A stretch of DNA of 64,000 nucleotides from Plasmopara viticola (Eukaryota > Oomycota > Peronosporomycetes > Peronosporales > Peronosporaceae): contig MBPM02000106.1 in the NCBI GenBank assembly GCA_001695595.3, positions 143,837-207,836 of the forward strand, given 5' to 3'. The notes under the pieces were generated by a model. It was not told the DNA's origin. It made no database searches and saw only the letters and a list, made by a program, of their open reading frames with translations. A program made the position numbers and the translations under genes. Shown here in pieces: positions 12,388 through 22,131 of the stretch (its first letter is position 1; each line of letters starts with the position of its first letter).

Positions 12388-14213
12388 AATGCGTCTGTGC
12401 ATGTCTACACTGATATAAAAAGGATTTATCGGTGACCATAGAGCGTCTTAGCACTCCAAAAGAATGATAATACACTTCGTTGTATCTCCATTGCGTCTGT
12501 GCATGTCTAGACCGATAAAAAGAACGTATATGTGACCATAAAGCCTCTCAGCGCTCAAAAGAATGATAATACACTTCGGTTTATCTCTATTGCGTCTGTT
12601 CATGACTAAACCGATAGAAAGGACGTATATGTGACCATAGAGCGTATCAGCGATCGAAAGAATGATAATACACTTCGATGTATCTCTACTGCGTCTGTTC
12701 ATTACTAGACCAATAAAACGAACGTAAGTGTGGCCGAACAGTGTCTCAGCGGTTTAAAAGAACGATTATACATTTTGTTGTGTCGTTTTTACGTCTATGC
12801 TCGTCTATGCTCGTCTAAACGGATCGAGCGTACGTATCTGTGACCGTACATCGTTTAGAGCTCTAAAAGAATGGTCATCCACTTTGTTGTGGTTCTCTTG
12901 CGTGTGGAACGCTTAGATAGATAGAAAGGACGTATCTGTGGCCATAAAGCGTCTCAGCCCTCCCAAAGAATGAATACGCTTCGTTGTAACTCTATTTCAT
13001 CTGTGCATGTCAAGACCAAAAACAACAACAAGTCTGTGACCTCACGGCGTCTCAGCACTCCAATAGAATGATGATACACTTCGTTGTGTGTCCATTGCGT
13101 CTGTGCATGTCTAGACCGATAAAAAGAACGTATCTGTGACCATAAAGCCTCTCAGCGCTCAAAAGAATGATAATACACTTCGGTTTATCTCTATTGCGTC
13201 TGTCCATGACTAAACCGATAGAAAGGACGTATATGTGACCATAGAGCGTATCAGCGATCGAAAGAATGATAATACACTTCGATGTATCTCTACTGCGTCT
13301 GTTCATTACTAGACCAATGAAATAAACGTAAGTGTGGCCAAACAGTGTCTCAGCGGTTTAAAAGAGCGATTATACATTTAGTTGTGTCGTTTTTACGTCT
13401 ATGCTCGTCTATGCTCGTCTAAACGGATCGAGCGTACGTATCTGTGACCGTACATCGTTTAGAGCTCTAAAAAAATGGTAATACACTTCGTTGTGGTTCT
13501 CTTGCGTGTGGAACGCTTAGATAGATAGAAAGGACGTATCTGTGGCCATACAGTGTCTCAGCCCTCCCAAATAATGAATACGCTTCGTTGTAACTCTATT
13601 TCATCTGTGCATGTCAAGACCAAAAACAACAACAAGTCTGTGACCTCACGGCGTCTCAGCACTCCAATAGAATGATAGTACACTTCGTTGTGTCTCCATT
13701 GCGTCTGTGCATGTCTTGACCGATAAAAAGAAAGTATCTGTGGTTGCACACCATCCAACCGCTTCAAAGAATATCTGTTCCCTTACTGGTGCTCTATTGC
13801 GTCTGTGCATGTTGAAACCGATTCGAAAGGCGTATCTGTGGCCCTCCAACGTCTCAGTGCTTCAAAAGAATGATAATACACTTGGGCGCGGCTCTGTTGC
13901 GTCTGTGCGTGACCAGACCAATCGAAAAGACGTGTCTGTGACCGTACATCGTTTCAGCGCTTCAAAGAAGGATTGAACACTTCGATGCGACTCTATTAGG
14001 TCTGTGCATGCCTTGAAAAATAGAACAGACGTATCTGTGGGTTTATAGCGTCTCAGCCCTTCAAAACATGAATATGCACTTCGTTGAAACTCTAGTGCAT
14101 CTGTGCATGTCAAGACCGATCGAAAGGACGTATCTGGTACCGTTGAGCGTCTCAGCGCTGTAAAGGAACGATTATACAGTTTGTTGTGCCTACATTTCGT
14201 CTGTTGTGGCCTC
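12388..14213 (+). repeat. HOR unit 8, composite with two BCDEFG blocks, 1,826 bp
   Basis: BCDEFG lies at 12490-13093 and 13094-13697. The unit copies unit 7 up to about 13,314, where caatgaaataaacg starts a different lineage. J starts with gtgcgtgaccagacc. The H-I border reads gaatatctgttccc and gcatgttgaaacc. Confidence 0.93.
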
Positions 14214-15435
14214 AATGCGTCTGTGCATGTCTACATTGATATAAAAAGGACTTATCGGTGACCATAGAGCGTCTTAGCACTCCAAAAGAATGATAATACA
14301 CTTCGTTGTATCTCCATTGCGTCTGTGCATGTCTAGACCGATAAAAAGAACGTATATGTGACCATAAAGCCTCTCAGCGCTCAAAAGAATGATAATACAC
14401 TTCGGTCTATCTCTATTGCGTCTGTTCATGACTAAACCGATAGAAAGGACGAATATGTGACCATAGAGCGTATCAGCGATCGAAAGAATGGTAATACACT
14501 TCGATGTATCTCTATTGCGTCTGTTCATTACTAGACCAATGAAACGAACGTAAGTGTGGTCGAACAGTGTCTCAGCGGTTTAAAAGAGCGATTATACATT
14601 TAGTTGTGTCGTTTTTACGTCTATGCTCGTCTATGCTCGTCTAAACGGATCGAGCGTACGTATCTGTGACCGTACATCGTTTAGAGCTCTAAAAGAATGG
14701 TAATACACTTCGTTGTGGTTCTCTTGCGTGTGGAACGCTTAGATAGATAGAAAGGACGTATCTGTGGCCATACAGTGTCTCAGCCCTCCCAAAGAATGAA
14801 TACGCTTCGTTGTAACTCTATTTCATCTGTGCATGTCAAGACCAAAAACAACAACAAGTCTGTGACCTCACGGCGTCTCAGCACTCAAATAGAATAATAA
14901 TACACTTCGTTGTGTCTCCATTGCGTCTGTGCATGTCTTGACCGATAAAAAGAAAATAGCTGTGGTTGCACACCTTCTAACCGCTTCAAAGAATAATTGT
15001 TCACTTACCGGTGCTCTATTGCGTCTGTGCATGTCAAAACCGATTTGAAAGGCGTATCGATGGCCCTCCAGCGTCTCAGTGCTTCAAAAGAATGATAATA
15101 CACTTGGGAGCGGCTCTGTTGCGTCTGTGCATGTCCAGACCAATCGAAAAGACGTGTCTGTGACCGTACATCGTTTCAGCGCTTCAAAGAAGGATTGAAC
15201 ACTTCGATGCGACTCTATTAGGTCTGTGCATGCCTTGAAAAATAGAACAGACGTATCTGTGGGTTTATAGCGTCTCAGCCCTTCAAAACATGAATATGCA
15301 CTTCGTTGAAACTCTAGTGCATCTGTGCATGTCAAGACCGATCGAAAGGACGTATCTGGTACCGTTTAGCGTCACAGCGCTGTAAAGGAACGATTATACA
15401 GTTTGTTGCGCCAACATTTCGTCTGTTGTGGCGTC
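14214..15435 (+). repeat. HOR unit 9, complete, 1,222 bp
   Basis: This is a plain unit between composite ones. Variants are ctacattgatat in A, gaaaatagctgtgg in H, cttgggagcggc in I, gcgtcacagcg in L and ttgcgccaac before the stub. Confidence 0.93.
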
Positions 15436-17252
15436 AATGCGTCTGTGCATGTCTACACTAATATAAAAAGGACTTATCGGTGACCATAGAGCGTCTTAGC
15501 ACTCCAAAAGAATGATAATACACTTCGTTGTATCTCCATTGCGTCTGTGCATGTCTAGACCGATAAAAAGAACGTATATGTGACCATAAAGCCTCTCAGC
15601 GCTCAAAAGAATGATAATACACTTCGGTTTATCTCTATTGCATCTGTTCATGACTAAACCGATAGAAAGGACGTATATGTGACCATAGAGCGTATCAGCG
15701 ATCGAAAGAATGATAATACACTTCGATGTATCTCTATTGTGTCTGTTCATTACTAGACCGATGAAACGAACGTAAGTGTGGCCGAACAGTGTCTCAGCGG
15801 TTCAAAAGAACGATTATACATTTTGTTGTGTCGTTTTTACGTCTATGCTCGTCTATGCTCGTCTAAACGGATCGAGCGTACGTATCTGTGACCGTACATC
15901 GTTTAGAGCTCTAAAAGAATGGTAACCCACTTCGTTGTGGTTGTCTTGCGTGTGGAACGCTTTAACGGACGTATCTGTGGCCATACAGCGTCTCAGCCCT
16001 TCCAAAGAATGAATACGCTTCGTTGTAAGTCTATTTCATCTGTGCATGTCAAGACCAAAAACAACAACAAGTCTGTGACCTCACGGCGTCTCAGCACTCC
16101 AAAAGAATGATAATACACTTCGTTGTATCTCCATTGCGTCTGTGCATGTCTAGACCGATAAAAAGAACGTATATGTGACCATAAAGCCTCTCAGCGCTCA
16201 AAAGAATGATATTACACTTCGGTTTATCTCTATTGCGTCTGTTCATGACTAAACCGATAGAAAGGACGTATATGTGACCATAGAGCGTATCAGCGATCGA
16301 AAGAATGATAAAACACTTCGATGTATCTCTATTGTGTCTGTTCATTACTAGACCGATGAAACGAACGTAAGTGTGGCCGAACAGTGTCTCAGCGGTTCAA
16401 AAGAACGATTATACATTTTGTTGTGTCGTTTTTACGTCTATGCTCGTCTATGCTCGTCTAAACGGATCGAGCGTACGTATCTGTGACCGTACATCGTTTA
16501 GAGCTCTAAAAGAATGGTAATACACTTCGTTGTGGTTCTCTTGCGTGTGGAACGCTTAGATAGATAGAAAGGACGTATCTGTGGCCATACAGCGTCTCAG
16601 CCCTCCCAAAGAATGAATACGCTTCGTTGTAACTCTATTTCATCTGTGCATGTCAAGACCAAAAACAACAACAAGTCTGTGACCTCACGGCGTCTCAGCA
16701 CTCCAATAGAATGATAATACACTTCGTTGTGTCTCCATTGCGTCTGTGCATGTCTTGACCGATAAAAAGAAAGTATCTGTGGTTGCACACCATCCAACCG
16801 CTTCAAAGAATATCTGTTCACTTACTGGTGCTCTATTGCGTCTGTGCATGTCGAAACCGATTTGAAAGGCGTATCGGTGGCCCTCCAACGTCTCAGTGCT
16901 TCAAAAGAATGATAATACACTTGGGCGCGGACCTGTTGCGTCTGTGCATGTCCAGACCAATCGAAAAGACGTGTCTGTGACCGTACATCGTTTCAGCGCT
17001 TCAAAGAAGGATTGAACACTTCGATTCGACTCTAGTGGGTCTGTGCATGCCTTGAAAAATAGAACAGACGTATCTGTGGGTTTATAGCGTCTCAGCCCTT
17101 CAAAACATGAATATGCACTTCGTTGAAACTCTAGTTCATCTGTGCATGTCAAGACCGATCGAAAGGACGTATCTGGTACCGTTTGGCGTCTCAGCGCTAT
17201 AAAGGAACGATTATACAGTTTGTTGTGCCTACATTTCGTCTGTTGTGGCCTC
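15436..17252 (+). repeat. HOR unit 10, composite with a G/A chimera, 1,817 bp
   Basis: BCDEFG lies at 15538-16132, followed by B again from 16133. The linking monomer starts as G (caagaccaaaaac, gacctcacggcg) and ends as A (ctccaaaagaatg, gttgtatctcc), so the exchange fell inside the monomer, unlike in units 2 and 4. F in the first block is short (gctttaacggacg). A has cactaatataaaaagg. Confidence 0.93.
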
Positions 17253-18472
17253 AATGCATCTGTGCATGTCTACACTGATATAAAAAGGACTTATCGGTGA
17301 CCATAGAGCGTCTTAGCACTCCAAAAGAATGATAATACACTTCGTTGCATCTCCATTGCGTCTGTGCATGTCTAGACCGATAAAAAGAACGTATATGTGA
17401 CCATAAAGCCTCTCAGCGCTCAAAAGAATGATAATACACTTCGGTTTATCTCTATTGCGTCTATTCATGACTAAACCGATAGAAAGGACGTATATGTGAC
17501 CATAGAGCGTATCAGCCATCGAAAGAATGATAATACACTTCGATGTATCTCTATTGCGTCTGTTCATTACTAGACCGATTAAACGAACGTAAGTGTGGCC
17601 GAACAGTGTCTCAGCGGTTTAAAAGAACGATTATACACTTTGTCGTGTCGTTTTTACGTCTATGCTCGTCTATGCTCGTCTAAACGGATCGAGCGTACGT
17701 ATCTGTGACCGTACATCGTTTAGAGCTCTAAAAAAATGGTAATCCACTTTGTTGTGGTTCTCTTGCGTGTGGAACGCTTAGATAGATAGAAAGGACGTAT
17801 CTGTGGCCATACAGCGTCTCAGCCCTCCCAAAGAATGAATACGCTTCGTTGTAACTCTATTTCATCTGTGCATGTCAAGACCAAAAACAACAGCAAGTCT
17901 GTGCCCTCACGGCGTCTCAGCACTCCAATAGAATGATAGTACACTTCGTTGTGTCTCCATTGCGTCTGTGCATGTCTTGACCGATAGAAAGAAAGTATCT
18001 GTGGTTGCACATCTTCAAACCGCTTCAAAGAATAATTGTTCACTTACTGGTGCTCTATTGCGTCTGTGCATGTCGAAACCGATTTGAAAGGCGTATCGGT
18101 GGCCCTCCAACGTCTCAGTGCTTCAAAAGAATGATAATACACTTGGGCGCGGCTCTGTTTCGTCTGTGCATGTCCAGACCACTCGAAAAGATGTGTCTGG
18201 ACCGTACATCCTTTCAGCGCTTCAAGGAAGGATTGAACACTTCGATGCGACTCTATCAGGTCTGGGCATGCCTTGAAAAATGAACAGACGTATCTGTGGG
18301 TTTATAGCGTCTCAGCCCTTCAAAACATGAATATGCACTTCGTTGTAACTCTAGTGCATCTGTGCATGTCAAGACCGATCGAAAGGACGTATCTGGTACC
18401 GTTTAGCGTCTCAGCGCTGTAAAGGAACGATTATACAGTTTGTTGTGCCTACATTTCGTCTGTTGTGGCCTC
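17253..18472 (+). repeat. HOR unit 11, complete, 1,220 bp
   Basis: First member of a subfamily with acagcaagtctgtgccctc in G, acatcttcaaaccgc in H and gatgtgtctgg in J. The rare gaccgattaaacg in D and accactcgaaaag in J recur in unit 43, 38,753 bp further on. Confidence 0.93.
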
Positions 18473-19690
18473 AATGCATCTGTTCATGTCTACACTGATA
18501 TAAAAAGGACTTATCGGTGACCATAGAGCGTCCTAGCACTCCAAAAGAATGATAACACACTTCGTTGTATCTCCATTGCGTCTGTGCATGTCTAGACCGA
18601 TAAAAAGAACGTATATGTGACCATAAAGCTTCTCAACGCTCAAAAGAATGATAATACACTTCGGTTTATCTCTATTGCGTCTATTCATGACTAAACCGAT
18701 AGAAAGGACGTATATGTGACCATAGAGCGTATCAGCGATCGAAAGAATGATAATACACTTCGATGTATCTCTATTGCGTCTGTTCATTACTAGACCGATG
18801 AAATATACGTAAGTGTGGCCGAACAGTGTCTCAGCGGTTTAAAAGAACGATTATACACTTTGTCGTGTCGTTTTTACGTCTATGCTCGTCTATTCTCGTC
18901 TAAACGGATCGAGCGTACGTATCTGTGACCGTACATCGTTTAGAGCTCTAAAAGAATGGTAATCCACTTCGTTGTGGTTCTCTTGCGTGTGGAACGCTTA
19001 GATAGATAGAAATGACGTATCTGTGGCCATACAGCGTCTCAGCCCTCCCAAAGAATGAATACGCTTCGTTGTAACTCTATTTCATCTGTGCATGTCAAGA
19101 CCAAAAACAACAGCAAGTCTGTGCCCTCACGGCGTCTCAGCACTCCAATAGAATGATAGTACACTTCGTTGTGTCTCCATTGCGTCTGTGCATGTCTTGA
19201 CCGATAGAAAGAAAGTATCTGTGGTTGCACATCTTCAAACCGCTTCAAAGAATAATTGTTCACTTACTGGTGCTCTATTGCGTCTGTGCATGTCGAAACC
19301 GATTTGAAAGGCGTATCGGTGGCCCTCCAACGTCTCAGTGCTTCAAAAGAATGATAATACACTTGGGCGCGGCTCTGTTCGTCTGTGCATGTCCAGACCA
19401 ATCGAAAAGATGTGTCTGGGACCGTACATCCTTTCAGCGCTCCAAGAAGGATTGAACACTTCGATGCGACTCTATCAGGTCTGGCATGCCTTGAAAAATG
19501 AACAGACGTATCTGTGGGCTTATAGCGTCTCAGCCCTTCAAAACATGAATATGCACTTCGTTGTAACTCTAGTGCATCTGTGCATGCCAAGACCAATCGA
19601 AAGGACGTATCTGGTACCGCTTAGCGTCTCAGCGCTGTAAAGGAACGATTATACAGTTTGTTGTGCCTACATTTCGTCTGTTGTGGCCTC
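18473..19690 (+). repeat. HOR unit 12, complete, 1,218 bp
   Basis: It shares rare variants with unit 25 (offset 15,805 bp): aagcttctcaacgctc in B, gatgaaatatacg in D, tattctcg in E, gaaatgacg in F, ggtctggcatgcc in K and gcatgccaagaccaatcg in L. Its start (ctgttcatgtctac, gtcctagc, gataacac) instead matches units 44 and 47. Confidence 0.93.
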
Positions 19691-20911
19691 AATGCGTCTG
19701 TGCATGTCTACACTGATATAAAAAGGACTTATCGGTGACCATAGAGCGTCTTAGCACTCCAAAAGAATGATATTACACTTCGTTGCATCTCCATTGCGTC
19801 TGTGCATGTCTAGACCGATAAAAAGAACGTATATGTGACCATAAAGCCTCTCAGCGCTCAAAAGAATGATAATACACTTCGGTTTATCTCTATTGCGTCT
19901 GTTCATGACTAAACCGATAGAAAGGACGTATATGTGACCATAGAGCGTATCAGCGATCGAAAGAATGATAATACACTTCGATGTATCTCTATTGCGTCTG
20001 TTCATTACTAGACCGATGAAACGAACGTAAGTGTGGCCGAACAGTGTCTCAGCGGTTTAAAAGAGCGATTATACATTTTGTTGTGTCGTGTTTACGTCTA
20101 TGCTCGTCTATGCTCGTCTAAACGGATCGAGCGTACGTATCTGTGACCGTACATCGTTTATAGCTCTAAAAGAATGGTAATCCACTTTGTTGTGGTTCTC
20201 TTGCGTGTGGAACGCTTAGATAGATAGAAAGGACGTATCTGTGGCCATACAGCGTCTCAGCCCTCCCAAAGAATGAATACGCTTCGTTGTAACTCTATTT
20301 CATCTGTGCATGTCAAGACCAAATACAACAACAAGTCTGTGACCTCACGGCGTCTCAGCACTCCAATAGAATGATAATACACTTCGTTGTGTCTCCGTTG
20401 CGTCTGTGCATGTCTTCACCGATAAAAAGAAAGTATCTGTGGTTGCACACCATCCAACCGCTTCAAAGAATAAATGTTCACTTACTGGTGCTCTATTGCG
20501 TCTGTGCATGTCGAAACCGATTTGAAAGGCGTATCGATGGCCCTCCAACGTCTATGTGCTTCAAAGGAATGATAATACACTTGGGCGCGGATCTGTTGCG
20601 TCTGTGCATGTCCAGACCTATCGAAAAGACGTGTCTGTGACCGTGCATCGTTTCAGCGCTTCAAAGAAGGATTGAACACTTCGATGCGACTCTATTAGGT
20701 CTGTGCATGCCTTGAAAAATGAACAGACGTATCTGTGGGTCTATAGCATCTCAGCCCTTCAAAACATGAATATGCACTTCGTTGAAACTCTAGTGCATCT
20801 GTGCATGTCAAGACCGATCGAAAGGACGTATCAGGTACCGTTTAGCGTCTCAGCGCTGTAAAGGAACGATTATACAGTTTTTTGTGCCTACATTTCGTCT
20901 GTTGTGGCGTC
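19691..20911 (+). repeat. HOR unit 13, complete, 1,221 bp
   Basis: First member of a second subfamily with tttatagctctaaaag in E, gtcttcaccgat in H and cgtctatgtgcttcaaagg in I. A has gatattacac and ttgcatctcc. L has tatcaggtacc and gttttttgtgcc. Confidence 0.93.
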
Positions 20912-21013
20912 AATGCGTCTGTGCATGTCTACACTGATATAAAAAGGACTTATCGGTGACCATATAGCGTCTTAGCACTCCAAAAGAATGATAATACACT
21001 TCGTTGTATCTCC
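20912..21013 (+). repeat. Monomer A, reference copy (unit 14)
   Basis: A is 102 bp. It starts aatgcgtctgtgcatg, contains the marker ctacactgatataaaaagg and ends with cttcgttgtatctcc. Its tail is close to that of G, and the A-B junction resembles the G-H junction. This likeness probably guides the unequal exchanges seen in composite units. This copy has catatagcg where most have catagagcg. Confidence 0.9.
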
Positions 21014-21112
21014 ATTGCGTCTGTGCATGTCTAGACCGATAAAAAGAACGTATATGTGACCATAAAGCCTCTCAGCGCTCAAAAGAATGATAATACACTT
21101 CGGTTTATCTCT
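21014..21112 (+). repeat. Monomer B, reference copy
   Basis: B is exactly 99 bp. Markers are gtctagaccgataaaaag, gaacgtatatgtgacc and a tail cttcggtttatctct. It starts the BCDEFG block that is duplicated in composite units. It holds 39 G+C and 5 CpG by hand count. Confidence 0.9.
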
Positions 21113-21211
21113 ATTGCGTCTGTTCATGACTAAACCGATAGAAAGGACGTATATGTGACCATAGAGCGTATCAGCGATCGAAAGAATGATAATACACTTC
21201 GATGTATCTCT
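21113..21211 (+). repeat. Monomer C, reference copy
   Basis: C is exactly 99 bp and has ctgttcatgactaaacc in place of the usual gtgcatgtct, followed by gtatcagcgatcgaaag. It is closest to B and D, so B, C and D may come from a local amplification. Confidence 0.9.
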
Positions 21212-21311
21212 ATTGCGTCTGTTCATTACTAGACCGATGAAACGAACGTAAGTGTGGCCGAACAGTGTCTCAGCGGTTTAAAAGAGCGATTATACATTTT
21301 GTTGTGTCGTT
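21212..21311 (+). repeat. Monomer D, reference copy
   Basis: D is 100 bp with ctgttcattactagacc, then gaacgtaagtgtggccg, then gaacgattatacattttg. The last tract is nearly shared with L. D copies often show attgtgtctg for attgcgtctg, a change at a CpG. Confidence 0.9.
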
Positions 21312-21420
21312 TTTACGTCTATGCTCGTCTATGCTCGTCTAAACGGATCGAGCGTACGTATCTGTGACCGTACATCGTTTAGAGCTCTAAAAGAATGGTA
21401 ATACACTTCGTTGTGGTTCT
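21312..21420 (+). repeat. Monomer E, reference copy
   Basis: E is the longest type at 109 bp because it carries an internal 10-bp tandem repeat. Markers are aaacggatcgagcgtacg and the hexamer GAGCTC in atcgtttagagctctaaaag. The tract gaccgtacatcgttt is shared with J. Confidence 0.9.
21321..21340 (+). repeat. 10-bp microrepeat inside monomer E
   Basis: Two perfect copies of atgctcgtct lie in tandem. Most units have two copies. Units 24, 37 and 39 have one, unit 41 has three (one imperfect), and unit 42 has three with a 1-2 base loss. Units 27, 35 and 36 have one copy plus loss of the following aaacggatcgag tract. Confidence 0.9.
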
Positions 21421-21517
21421 CTTGCGTGTGGAACGCTTAGATAGATAGAAAGGACGTATCTGTGGCCATACAGCGTCTCAGCCCTCCCAAAGAATGAATA
21501 CGCTTCGTTGTAACTCT
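21421..21517 (+). repeat. Monomer F, reference copy
   Basis: F is 97 bp and starts cttgcgtgtggaacgc. It holds a short GATA run at 21439-21448 (agatagatag) and ends gaatacgcttcgttgtaact. Its end and the start of G resemble the K-L junction. Units 10, 19, 36 and 40 carry a shorter F that lacks the GATA run (gctttaa). Confidence 0.9.
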
Positions 21518-21617
21518 ATTTCATCTGTGCATGTCAAGACCAAATACAACAACAAGTCTGTGACCTCACGGCGTCTCAGCACTCCAATAGAATGATAATA
21601 CACTTCGTTGTGTCTCC
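21518..21617 (+). repeat. Monomer G, reference copy
   Basis: G is 100 bp and starts atttcatctgtgcatgtc, with aagaccaaatacaacaacaag in this copy (accaaaaacaac in most) and gacctcacggcgtc. Its tail ctccaatagaatgat is close to the A tail. G is where composite units switch back to B. Confidence 0.9.
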
Positions 21618-21715
21618 ATTGCGTCTGTGCATGTCTTGACCGATAAAAAGAAAGTATCTGTGGTTGCACACCATCCAACCGCTTCAAAGAATAATTGTTC
21701 ACTTACTGGTGCTCT
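21618..21715 (+). repeat. Monomer H, reference copy
   Basis: H is 98 bp with gtcttgaccgataaaaag, gaaagtatctgtggttgc and a distinctive tail gttcacttactggtgctct. Its first 35 bp resemble B, and in unit 34 the two are joined into one chimeric monomer. Confidence 0.9.
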
Positions 21716-21814
21716 ATTGCGTCTGTGCATGTCGAAACCGATTTGAAAGGCGTATCGGTGGCCCTTCAACGTCTCAGTGCTTCAAAGAATGATAATACAC
21801 TTGGGCGCGGATCT
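21716..21814 (+). repeat. Monomer I, reference copy
   Basis: I has gtcgaaaccgatttgaaagg, then gtatcggtggccc, and ends cacttgggcgcgg plus atct in this copy (ctct in most). The usual length is 100 bp; this copy lacks one A in tcaaaagaatg. Its GC-rich end is the source of the fold-back palindromes in units 36 and 38. Confidence 0.9.
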
Positions 21815-21913
21815 GTTGCGTCTGTGCATGTCCAGACCTATCGAAAAGACGTGTCTGTGACCGTACATCGTTTCAGCGCTTCAAAGAAGGATTGAACACT
21901 TCGATGCGACTCT
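21815..21913 (+). repeat. Monomer J, reference copy
   Basis: J is 99 bp with gcatgtccagacc, aaaagacgtgtctgtgaccg and gaaggattgaacacttcg. It shares gaccgtacatcgttt with E. A subfamily (units 11, 12, 25, 32, 43, 44) has gatgtgtctgg and catcctttcagcg here. Confidence 0.9.
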
Positions 21914-22011
21914 ATTAGGTCTGTGCATGCCTTGAAAAATGAACAGACGTATCTGTGGGTTTATAGCGTCTCAGCCCTTCAAAACATGAATATGCACTTC
22001 GTTGTAACTCT
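21914..22011 (+). repeat. Monomer K, reference copy
   Basis: K is 98 bp with attaggtctgtgcatgcc, ttgaaaaatgaacagacg and caaaacatgaatatgcac, ending cttcgttgtaactct. Some units read cttcgttgaaactct, which is closer to the first half of a CENP-B box but lacks its CGGG part. Confidence 0.9.
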
Positions 22012-22111
22012 AGTGCATCTGTGCATGTCAAGACCGATCGAAAGGACGTATCTGGTACCGTTTAGCGTCTCAGCGCTGTAAAGGAACGATTATACAGTTT
22101 GTTGTGCCTAC
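22012..22111 (+). repeat. Monomer L, reference copy
   Basis: L is 100 bp with agtgcatctgtgcatg, gaccgatcgaaaggacg and tatctggtaccgttt. The hexamer GGTACC at 22054-22059 recurs about once per HOR, so an enzyme cutting it should give a ladder of about 1.2 kb. The tail ggaacgattatacag is shared with D. Confidence 0.9.
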
Positions 22112-22131
22112 ATTTCGTCTGTTGTGGCCTC
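22112..22131 (+). repeat. 20-bp stub, remnant of a thirteenth monomer
   Basis: The stub reads atttcgtctg followed by ttgtggcctc. The first ten bases match the start of a monomer and the last ten match the end of one, so about 80 bp in the middle appear to be lost. It is present in every complete unit, so the loss came before amplification of the HOR. Units 1 and 3 have agatcgtctg here. Confidence 0.8.

Larger units (their letters stand above)
20912..22131 (+). repeat. HOR unit 14, complete, 1,220 bp (reference unit)
   Basis: This unit is close to what I take as the array consensus and is used here for the monomer coordinates. Lengths A to L are 102, 99, 99, 100, 109, 97, 100, 98, 99, 99, 98 and 100 bp, then the 20-bp stub. 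Confidence 0.95.

Noticed and set aside
367..16000. CRISPR array
   Set aside because: The repeats are about 99 bp with no unique spacers between short direct repeats, and there is no cas gene or leader.
21439..21448. GATA microsatellite as a separate locus
   Set aside because: It is only about two and a half tetramers and is part of monomer F in each unit, so it is recorded with that monomer.
22054..22059. GGTACC and GAGCTC sites as regulatory palindromes
   Set aside because: They are fixed parts of monomers L and E and are useful mainly as landmarks; nothing suggests protein binding.
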